NCBI RefSeq assembly: GCF_002056795.1
Contig: NZ_CP020104.1
Location: forward strand, 5,837,501 to 5,901,500
Reading direction: 5' to 3'
Source: Spirosoma aerolatum
GTDB taxonomy: Bacteria; Bacteroidota; Bacteroidia; Cytophagales; Spirosomataceae
DNA length: 64,000 bases
The position numbers were made by a program, and so were the translations under genes. The notes below the pieces were generated by a model. The model ran no database searches. It was not told the DNA's origin and was given only the letters and a program-made list of their open reading frames with translations. This document shows, piece by piece, positions 17,422 through 24,191 of this stretch (position 1 is the first letter of the stretch; every line of letters begins with the position of its first letter).

Positions 17422-18173
17422 GACAACCACACCGGGCAGTGATCGGCATGGACGGCGTCGGGGAGCATCTGACAGTCGAGAATCTGATCGCGGAGATTGT
17501 CAGTTAACGATGCGTAATCGATACGCCAGCCCTTGTTGTTGCCCCGCGCCCCTGCTCGATAACTCCACCAACTGTAGGCAACCTTGTCAGGGTTTTTAAA
17601 GCGGAACCCGTCGGTCATGCCTGAGCCAAACCAGCTATCCATCCAGGCCCGCTCTTCGGGCAGGAATCCAGTCGTATTTTTATTCCGAACCGGGTCATGA
17701 ATGTCGATGGCAGTATGTGCAATATTATAATCACCCACCACAATCAACTTCGAGCGTGTTTTCCGCAGGTTATCGATATAGGTATAGAAATCGGCCAGAA
17801 ACTCCATCTTCACGCCCTGGCGAACCTCACCCGATGTGCCCGAAGGAAAGTAGCAATTCAACAAGGTCAGATCGCCAAAGTCGGTGCGCAGGATTCGGCC
17901 TTCGCAGTCGTACACGGGTAACCCACAACCCAGCACAACGTTAGTAGGCGCAATTTTCGAGAAGGTCGCCACACCAGAGTAGCCTTTCTTTTCGGCGGCA
18001 TGCCAGTGGTATTGATAACCCAGTTCTTCAAACGGCTTCAGGTCGACCACATCGGCAGTGGCTTTCACTTCCTGAAAACATAGAATATCGAATGATTGAT
18101 GAGCCAGCCAGTCGATCAGCCCATTGCGCATAGCCGCACGGATACCGTTTAGGTTATAGGATATAAGTTGCAT
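17394..18173 (-). CDS. xth: exodeoxyribonuclease III (AP endonuclease)
   Basis: 259 residues of the Xth/ExoA endonuclease-exonuclease-phosphatase fold, which cuts 5' to abasic sites and trims 3' ends. Motifs are ISYNLNGIRAAMRNGL, ILCFQEVKA (metal-binding Glu), VVGDYNIAHTAIDIHDP (catalytic Asp and Asn) and the terminal HADHCPVWL (catalytic Asp-His). The chain continues with MLNDRVIE, which is encoded by the palindromic repeat and is not part of the usual family ending. It is transcribed toward the pseudouridine synthase and probably shares its transcript. Confidence 0.93.
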   Translation of the reverse strand: MQLISYNLNGIRAAMRNGLIDWLAHQSFDILCFQEVKATADVVDLKPFEELGYQYHWHAAEKKGYSGVATFSKIAPTNVVLGCGLPVYDCEGRILRTDFGDLTLLNCYFPSGTSGEVRQGVKMEFLADFYTYIDNLRKTRSKLIVVGDYNIAHTAIDIHDPVRNKNTTGFLPEERAWMDSWFGSGMTDGFRFKNPDKVAYSWWSYRAGARGNNKGWRIDYASLTDNLRDQILDCQMLPDAVHADHCPVWLSMLNDRVIE

Positions 18174-18187
18174 TATACGGGTTAAAT

Positions 18188-18379
18188 CTATCCTTCACAG
18201 GAGGCTTGCCAATACGGCTTACTAAAAAGCAAACGCCGTTTGGAAGTACCTGGTGAGACAGATTTATATTCTTTCATCCAATTAAAAACACGCCAATATC
18301 GTTCATAAACCGACATGGTATTCCATTCCTCACGAATAGCCAGTATTCGCTGGGAGAACATTTCATCCCATTTATTGGC
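18188..18379 (-). pseudogene. frameshifted remnant of an unknown coding sequence
   Basis: On the minus strand about 33 codons are open (starting NKWDEMFSQRILAIREEW), then reading continues only after a frame change as NWMKEYKSVSPGTSKRRL to a TAG at 18188. A stop lies directly upstream of the first codon, and there is no start that would give a full protein. The two segments join smoothly at a tyrosine/tryptophan-rich stretch, as expected of a decayed gene. No family is recognised, and chance openness cannot be excluded over this length. Confidence 0.35.
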
Positions 18380-18405
18380 TTAGGGCAGTTGCTGACCGGA
18401 AGTAC

Positions 18406-19626
18406 TCATAAATTCCCAGTAACCAACTCACCTTCCTTCGCTTGTGTCTTTTGTTTATCTGTAAACAAGAGCACAAACAGGATCAACACCACAGCCGCAA
18501 TACCTGCCGGAACGAGCCATACGCTTAGCCAGTCTTTGGAGCCATCGGGTCGGGTGTACATGTCCAGAACAATACCCGAAATCTTGGAACCAATACCCAT
18601 GCCGATACCATAGGTGGCAATCGAGATCAATCCCTGAGCCGACGACTTGATTTTTTCACCCGCCTTATTATCAGTGTAAATCTGGCCGGTTACGAAGAAG
18701 AAATCATAACATACACCATGTAACACAATCGCCAGGTAGAGCATCCACTCCGACGAAACATCACCGTATCCAAAACAGATGAAGCGGATGATCCAGGCAA
18801 TTAGCCCGACAATCAGCATTTTCTTTACCCCCAAGCGGCTATAGGCCAGCGGGATAAGTAGCATAAAGATCACTTCCGATGCCTGCCCCAGCGACATCTT
18901 GTTCTCAACATTATGCATACCACCATCTGTCAGGGAAGGGTTGGCCATCGCGTAGTAGAACGAAAGCGGTATACAGATCAACACCGACGACAGAAAGAAA
19001 ATCGCAAACGAACGGTCTTTAAAGAGCTTGAACGCGTCCAGCCCCAGTATCTGTGAGAACGAGGTGGATGTGGTAGCTTTGGGGGGGGTATCGGGCAGGA
19101 AGAATGCCAATACACCCAGTACAACGGCTGAATACATCGACAGTTGGAAAATCGTCACCTTATCACCAAAGCCATAGTAGCCTACAATGTTGGTTACGAT
19201 AATCCAGGCAACAGTGCCCAGTACCCGTATACCAGGGAATTCTTTTTCGGGACTGCTCATTTGCTGCATGGCAATAGACGAAGTCAACGCCAGTGTGGGG
19301 GCAAACGTGAGGCAGTAAGCCAGAATCAGGTAAAAAAACTGCCCCGGATCGGTGTTCTGTGTAATAAAATATAAGACGACAGCGCCAAGCAGATTTAGCA
19401 CACCCAGCACTTTCTGAGCCGCAAAATAGCGGTCGGCAATCATCCCGATAAAGAAAGGCGCAATGATCATAGCCAATGAAAAGGCGGCATACGCATTACC
19501 CACCTGATCGCCAGAGGCATGTAATTCGGTTAAAAGGTATTTACTCATCTGACCGTACCAGGCTCCCCATACAAAAAACTGGAGGAACATCATGACGGAA
19601 AGTTTGACGCGGGTCGTAGGCGACAT
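18406..19626 (-). CDS. MFS nucleoside:H+ symporter-family permease
   Basis: A 406-residue protein with about 12 hydrophobic segments, matching the nucleoside H+ symporter (NupG/XapB-like) branch of the major facilitator superfamily. The N-terminus LSVMMFLQFFVWGAWYGQMSKYLL and the loop ADRYFAAQKVLG are characteristic. A long central loop (ASTSFSQILGLDAFKLFKD) separates the two six-helix halves. It would import nucleosides across the inner membrane. It ends in a short polar tail rich in Lys and Glu. It stands as a single gene. Confidence 0.83.
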   Translation of the reverse strand: MSPTTRVKLSVMMFLQFFVWGAWYGQMSKYLLTELHASGDQVGNAYAAFSLAMIIAPFFIGMIADRYFAAQKVLGVLNLLGAVVLYFITQNTDPGQFFYLILAYCLTFAPTLALTSSIAMQQMSSPEKEFPGIRVLGTVAWIIVTNIVGYYGFGDKVTIFQLSMYSAVVLGVLAFFLPDTPPKATTSTSFSQILGLDAFKLFKDRSFAIFFLSSVLICIPLSFYYAMANPSLTDGGMHNVENKMSLGQASEVIFMLLIPLAYSRLGVKKMLIVGLIAWIIRFICFGYGDVSSEWMLYLAIVLHGVCYDFFFVTGQIYTDNKAGEKIKSSAQGLISIATYGIGMGIGSKISGIVLDMYTRPDGSKDWLSVWLVPAGIAAVVLILFVLLFTDKQKTQAKEGELVTGNL

Positions 19627-19783
19627 TGTACGTAGTTAAAATTTAAGGTTTCAACCGATGAAGGTAGCCAACAGCCGTCAGCCCTGCAAGCCGATAGACC
19701 GCGAAAGTTGCCGACTGTGCAATAATGTATCCGTTTCTCTTTCGTTATAACGAAACTCGTACATACTTTCTGCACCAGAGGTC

Positions 19784-19791
19784 TATCTTTG
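19784..19791 (+). promoter_or_regulatory. Bacteroidota -7 box
   Basis: TATCTTTG, an exact TAnnTTTG match, 25 bases before the ATG of the secreted protein gene at 19817. The -33 region is weak. Confidence 0.55.
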
Positions 19792-19816
19792 GCGTAATTC
19801 CTGACTAAACTAGTAC

Positions 19817-20536
19817 ATGAAAACACAACTGAAAACCCTTATTGCCCTGGTGGCATTTCCGGCCTTAACTTTCGCCCAGACAGCCGATGAAGTTATCGAT
19901 AAAAACATTGCGGCTTTAGGCGGAGCCGACAAAGTAGCTGCCGTCAAGACGCTGCAATACGATCAAAGCATGAGCATCATGGGTATGGACCTGTCGGGTA
20001 AAGCCTCCATTGTGGTGGGCAAGTCAATGCGGCAGGACATTTCAGTGATGGGTCAGCAAATTACCACCGTTGTCGATGGCGATAAAGGCTGGACTATTAA
20101 CCCTATGCAGGGGGGCACAACCCCAACGGCGCTTCCCGACGATCAGGTAAAAATGCAGAAAGGAAATACCAATGTGATGGGTGCTGACCTATTGACGGCT
20201 AAAACACAAAAATACCCGGTTGAATTTGTCGGCAAGGAAAAGCAGGGCGACAAGGATGTATATAATCTGAAAGTAACTCGGCCTGAAGGTGTTGCCAATT
20301 ACTACGTCGATGCATCGAACTACCAAATTACCGGCATGAAAGCCACCGTCAATGTACAAGGTCAGTCGGGTGATATAAAACTTAAATACGGCGGGTACAA
20401 AACAATCGAGGGGCTTACCATTCCAACCACCATCGATATGGAAACCCCAGGAGCCCCTGGACCGATCACGATAACGGTATCCAATATTGCTTTCAATCCA
20501 ACCATCGATCCAACGATCTTTGCTATGCCTAAGTAA
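19817..20536 (+). CDS. periplasmic LolA-like protein, unknown function
   Basis: 239 residues with a Sec signal peptide (cleavage after TFA, about residue 20). The mature part begins ADEVIDKNIAALGGADKVAAVKTLQYDQSM, a pattern common among Bacteroidota outer-membrane lipoprotein-sorting-like proteins, and continues as an extended beta-sheet (KASIVVGKSMRQDISVMG, TTVVDGDKGWTINPM, YNLKVTRPEG, IKLKYGGYKTIEG). This suggests a LolA/LppX half-barrel that holds a lipid or lipoprotein. It is not next to other envelope transport genes, so its partner is unknown. Confidence 0.65.
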   Translation: MKTQLKTLIALVAFPALTFAQTADEVIDKNIAALGGADKVAAVKTLQYDQSMSIMGMDLSGKASIVVGKSMRQDISVMGQQITTVVDGDKGWTINPMQGGTTPTALPDDQVKMQKGNTNVMGADLLTAKTQKYPVEFVGKEKQGDKDVYNLKVTRPEGVANYYVDASNYQITGMKATVNVQGQSGDIKLKYGGYKTIEGLTIPTTIDMETPGAPGPITITVSNIAFNPTIDPTIFAMPK

Positions 20537-20558
20537 AGCAAGCCCGGTTATAGCCGAC

Positions 20559-20592
20559 AAAAAGGAGACGTACCCAATGCGTCTCCTTTTTA
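20559..20592 (+). terminator. rho-independent terminator
   Basis: The stem AAAAAGGAGACG / CGTCTCCTTTTT (12 bp) around an 8- to 9-base loop, 23 bases past the LolA-like gene stop, with A/T flanks on both sides. Confidence 0.8.
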
Positions 20593-20671
20593 TTTAGCCA
20601 AATATTCATCGGCAATTATTCTTCTTTACCATAGTTAATGTCGATATTTGAGAATCATCAACCTGATTCTC

Positions 20672-22864
20672 ATGAAACAAACAACATTATTTACTATAAC
20701 TGGTCGAGCTTTTGCATTACTAATCAGCGGTACAACTGTACTAGCCCAGACTCTTTCGGGTTTTACTCCTACCCGACAGGCAACTCAAATCAAGCTCGAA
20801 TCAGACTTTAAGACCAAACAATCGTCGGCAGCTTTTAAAGCCCATCTTGAAAAACTAAGCAGCGTTCCGCACATCACGGGCACGAAGGAGAACGAGCAGG
20901 TACGCGATTACATTGCCGAAACCATGCGCAAAGCAGGCTGGCAGGTTGATATTTACCCCCACGATGTACTATTACCCAAAGGCCCCGGAGAAATAGCCGT
21001 TGAACTGGTAGAACCGATTCGGCAACCATTGAACATCCGGGAATACCTGTTCAAAGAAGATAAATACAGTACCGACCCGCGTCTGACGCCCGGTTACAAT
21101 GCCTGGTCGGGCTCAGGCGATGTGACTGCCGAAATTGTGTATGCCAATTACGGCCGGAAGGAAGATTTTGAGCAACTGAAAGCAATGGGCATTTCGGTGG
21201 CTGGTAAAATCGTACTGGCTCGTTATGGTGGAAATTTTAGGGGGTATAAGGCCCAATGGGCGCAGGCTGCCGGGGCCGTTGGCGTTATCATTTTCACCGA
21301 CCCCGCCGACTCAGGCTATATGCGTGGGCTGACCTTTCCCGAAGGCCCTTATTACAGCGAAAGCGTGATTCAGCGGGGCTCATTATTGACTACCCCCTAC
21401 ACAGGCGATCCGCTAACCCCTGGTGAACCATCCCTGCCGATGGATGCTAAAAACACCCCCAAACGGCTCGACCAGAAAGACGTTGCTTTCCACAAAATCC
21501 CCGTTACGCCCCTGCCCTATGGCTCGGCCACTGAAATTCTGAAACGAATGACAGGAACGCAGCCTGTTCCGGCAGGTTGGCAGGGCGGCCTCCCCTACAC
21601 CTATCGGCTCGAAGGGGGCAATAGTCTGAAAGTCCGATTGATGGTCAAACAGGAAAAAACTATCCAGCGAATTTATCAAGTCGTTGGTACATTGACCGGA
21701 GCCGAATTCCCCGACGAATGGATTATTGCCGGTTGCCATTATGACGCCTGGTCGTATGGGGCCACAGACCCCAATTCGGGCACAGCTATGCTGCTCAGCA
21801 TGACTGAATCCCTGGGAAAGCTGGCAAAGGCCGGGCAACGTCCACGACGAACAATCAAGGTCTGTCATTGGGATGCCGAAGAACCGGGCGTAATTGGGTC
21901 TGCCGAATGGAGCGAGCAGTTTCGAGATGAGCTGACCCAGAAAGCCGTTGCCTACATGAACTACGACGCGGCTGTTTCGGGTCGCCGATTTGGGGCCAGT
22001 GCGTCGCCCTCCATGAAGAAACTGATTATTGAAGCTACTCAATCGGTACAATACCCCGATTCGAACAAAACCGTTTATCAGCACTGGCTAAGCCATACAG
22101 CGGCTGGCAATCCAACACGTGTTACAGGCTCTTCGGCACCGGCTACGCTGGCAGGTGAGCCAACGATTGGTAATCTGGGTGGCGGCTCCGATCATATTGC
22201 GCCCTATATGCATATTGGCATTCCGGCACTCAGCGCCGGTACAGAAGGTCCAACACTTTATCACTCTCAATACGACGATCTGTATTTCTACGACAAATTT
22301 GCCGATCCGACCTACAAAATGGGGCCGATGATGGAGCAGGTTGTTGGCACCATGACCCTTCGCCTTGCCAATGCCGACCTGGTCCCCTACGATCTGGCCC
22401 GGTATCCGGCTGATCTGGAAGTCCATTTAAAAGCGGCTGAAAAAGCTATTCAAGCCTATGCGCCAACGTATTCAATCGCCCCTTTACTGAATGCCGTTGC
22501 TGAGCTGAAAAAGAATGCAGACGCCTGCGAAATAGCTCGGCAAACCTACCTAAAATCAGGGCGGACTGATAAGCTAATAGAGCTAAACAAAGAGTTACGT
22601 ATGCTGGAACGGTCGTTTATCGATCCAAAAGGTAACGCATTTGGTGGCTGGTATCGGTCGTTGTATGCTTCTTCCGATCCCTATAGTGGTTATGCTTCTT
22701 GGATGTTGCCAGGGCTGCTGTATGAAGCGTCGTTGAAGTCTACAGCTAATTTACCCGATCTGGAAACTCGCTATAAAAAAGCGATTCAAACGCTAAGCGA
22801 TAAACTGTTAGTGCTTTCACAAGGGATGGGCGCTCCCGCTAGCATCGGCAGTGGCAAGGAATGA
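20672..22864 (+). CDS. M28-family glutamate carboxypeptidase-type metallopeptidase
   Basis: 730 residues from the ATG at 20672, chosen because it opens the signal peptide (FALLISGTTVLAQT). It has the layout of glutamate carboxypeptidase II/transferrin-receptor-like peptidases: a PA insert (KIVLARYGGNFRGYKAQWAQAAGAVGVIIF), the co-catalytic zinc centre with GCHYDAWSYGATDPNSG, HWDAEEPGVIGS and GGGSDHIAPYMHIG, and a C-terminal dimerisation helical domain. The His, Asp and Glu-Glu zinc-site residues appear intact. It probably removes C-terminal acidic residues from periplasmic peptides. Monocistronic, with a terminator following. Confidence 0.88.
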   Translation: MKQTTLFTITGRAFALLISGTTVLAQTLSGFTPTRQATQIKLESDFKTKQSSAAFKAHLEKLSSVPHITGTKENEQVRDYIAETMRKAGWQVDIYPHDVLLPKGPGEIAVELVEPIRQPLNIREYLFKEDKYSTDPRLTPGYNAWSGSGDVTAEIVYANYGRKEDFEQLKAMGISVAGKIVLARYGGNFRGYKAQWAQAAGAVGVIIFTDPADSGYMRGLTFPEGPYYSESVIQRGSLLTTPYTGDPLTPGEPSLPMDAKNTPKRLDQKDVAFHKIPVTPLPYGSATEILKRMTGTQPVPAGWQGGLPYTYRLEGGNSLKVRLMVKQEKTIQRIYQVVGTLTGAEFPDEWIIAGCHYDAWSYGATDPNSGTAMLLSMTESLGKLAKAGQRPRRTIKVCHWDAEEPGVIGSAEWSEQFRDELTQKAVAYMNYDAAVSGRRFGASASPSMKKLIIEATQSVQYPDSNKTVYQHWLSHTAAGNPTRVTGSSAPATLAGEPTIGNLGGGSDHIAPYMHIGIPALSAGTEGPTLYHSQYDDLYFYDKFADPTYKMGPMMEQVVGTMTLRLANADLVPYDLARYPADLEVHLKAAEKAIQAYAPTYSIAPLLNAVAELKKNADACEIARQTYLKSGRTDKLIELNKELRMLERSFIDPKGNAFGGWYRSLYASSDPYSGYASWMLPGLLYEASLKSTANLPDLETRYKKAIQTLSDKLLVLSQGMGAPASIGSGKE

Positions 22865-22878
22865 TACTTGAATTAACC

Positions 22879-22915
22879 AACTTCCCGAAAGGTCAGACTT
22901 TTCGGGAAGTTCATT
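22879..22915. terminator. hairpin terminator between M28 peptidase and Rad52-like gene
   Basis: AACTTCCCGAAA (22879-22890) pairs with TTTCGGGAAGTT (22900-22911) around a short loop, followed by a T-containing stretch. It separates the convergent peptidase and Rad52-like genes and could serve either strand. Confidence 0.7.
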
Positions 22916-22944
22916 TAACATGATTGACTGGCACGGAAGGCTCT

Positions 22945-23448
22945 TTAAACCGGTTTAACTGCCGGTTTAGCATGCTCAGGCTTCAGTACTACCACATCGC
23001 GCACTGTGCCACCCGAGTTTATCTTATCGACCATTTTATCCAGTAAAGGCCCTGCCCACTCAGGAATGTACTTGTCGGTCGTTTGAATAAGTACCTTTGG
23101 AAAATCATACAGTGATCGGCCTAGTCCGAACTGAACAGCGCAGCGTTTCATAGCATCGCTGATACCTCCTTTAACAGGTTCAACTACTGTGCGGCTAGCT
23201 CCGTCAGTTTTTCGGACGATTTCACCGCCGGGCAAAACAACCGTGATAGTACACAGGAAACCACCGTCGATTTCCTTGATTTCGTTCTGCCAACCCGCCC
23301 AGCCAAATTGCTCGTCGAACCGCTGCATGACACAACGGTTGGTAATATATGGCACGACAACGATTTTCTGACCGTCTTTCGTCTGGCTCTGCACACGCCA
23401 TTCAATTTCCTGCACCGTCAGTGGGGCATTTAATACGCTTAAATCCAT
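22945..23448 (-). CDS. Rad52/Rad22-family single-strand annealing protein
   Basis: A 167-residue protein with the short Rad52-type annealing core: LTVQEIEWRVQSQTKDG, then FGWAGWQNEIKEIDGGFLCTITVVLPGGEIVRKTDGA, and the SDAMKRCAVQFGLGRSLYDFP block. These proteins form rings that bind and anneal single-stranded DNA, and most bacterial examples are phage or mobile-element recombinases. The C-terminus is an acidic-poor tail likely to contact partners. It lies 22 bases after an orphan copy of the mutS tail and, before the cassette at 23475-24226 arrived, would have followed mutS directly. Confidence 0.8.
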   Translation of the reverse strand: MDLSVLNAPLTVQEIEWRVQSQTKDGQKIVVVPYITNRCVMQRFDEQFGWAGWQNEIKEIDGGFLCTITVVLPGGEIVRKTDGASRTVVEPVKGGISDAMKRCAVQFGLGRSLYDFPKVLIQTTDKYIPEWAGPLLDKMVDKINSGGTVRDVVVLKPEHAKPAVKPV

Positions 23449-23474
23449 TTGATTGTTGTTTACTTTTCACTTAC

Positions 23475-23509
23475 TCCACCAACTTCAGCAACTCGTTAAG
23501 CTTTAATAG
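23475..23509 (-). repeat. direct repeat B, orphan copy of the mutS 3' end
   Basis: Thirty-five bases matching 24192-24226 at 34 positions. Read on the minus strand it encodes LLKLNELLKLVE followed at 23471-23473 by TAA. Compared with real mutS the codons differ as GAG for GAA (twice) and the stop as TAA for TGA, so the protein sequence is unchanged. It lies between the small gene ending at 23522 and rad52. Confidence 0.85.
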
Positions 23510-23521
23510 AGGCAGAGCAAT

Positions 23522-23731
23522 TTAAGCCGCTAACTGCCAACGGACTTCCGTCACTTGCGATAGTAAATCCTGCAAGTCCGCATGAAGTCGTTGCCTAACC
23601 TCCTGAAACTGTTCGATCATAAAGGGATTGCCATCTTCGACTCTCTGGTGCCTACGAATAGCCTCATTCATACGCTTTATCTGCTCAAGCGTATGAAACA
23701 ACTGTATTTCCAATTCATCATTGATCTCCAT
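23522..23731 (-). CDS. unknown small coiled-coil-like protein, partner of nucleotidyltransferase
   Basis: 69 residues from the ATG at 23731; a TTG two codons earlier is also open. It is almost entirely helical and rich in Glu, Gln, Leu and Arg (LFHTLEQIKRMNEAIRRHQRVE, FQEVRQRLHADLQDLLSQVTEV), suggesting a coiled coil. It overlaps the end of the nucleotidyltransferase gene by 14 bases. Toxin-antitoxin style pairing is suggested by size and order only; no known family is recognised. Confidence 0.6.
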   Translation of the reverse strand: MEINDELEIQLFHTLEQIKRMNEAIRRHQRVEDGNPFMIEQFQEVRQRLHADLQDLLSQVTEVRWQLAA

Positions 23732-24191
23732 AGTCAAATTGCAATTCTATAATTCCCTTGGGCCGTTTTTTTCGATCAGTCCGCAGAAAGTGATACCAAT
23801 CTAACTCATCTGCCCGACTAATTTCATACTTCTTGTGGTCAGCCGGAAATGCTTCTACAAAATAACAATCTATCCTACCTATCCATTCTTCTTTTAGCCG
23901 CTTTAGTCGATCTAAGACCCCACCAAACTCAGTATAAGGCACAAAAATAATTACATCGATATCGCCTGGCTGCTCTTGTTCACTAATAAAACTACCATCA
24001 ACCCATTGCCGATGATTAACTTGTAAAACATTGCGTAACGTACTCAGAAAAAGTTCGTAGTCAGTCAATAATTGACCTCGGTGAACACCTTGCCCAAACG
24101 TTTGTGCAAACATTAGCCAACTCACCGAAACAACATCATAAGGTTGTAGATAGCCATTTCGATCAAATTTCAATAACTCCTCTTCCATCAT
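23718..24191 (-). CDS. DUF6932-type nucleotidyltransferase-like protein
   Basis: 157 residues with a minimal polymerase-beta-type nucleotidyltransferase signature: DGSFISE (Gly-Ser at 66-67) and PGDIDVIIF (Asp 77 and Asp 79). The remaining sequence (RIDCYFVEAFPADH, WYHFLRTDRKKRPKGIIEL) fits the DUF6932 proteins that occur beside small unknown genes. Its ATG overlaps the mutS TGA (ATGA at 24188-24191), so it is translated from the mutS message. Whether it is the toxin or the modifier of its 69-residue partner cannot be told from sequence. Confidence 0.75.
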   Translation of the reverse strand: MMEEELLKFDRNGYLQPYDVVSVSWLMFAQTFGQGVHRGQLLTDYELFLSTLRNVLQVNHRQWVDGSFISEQEQPGDIDVIIFVPYTEFGGVLDRLKRLKEEWIGRIDCYFVEAFPADHKKYEISRADELDWYHFLRTDRKKRPKGIIELQFDYGDQ

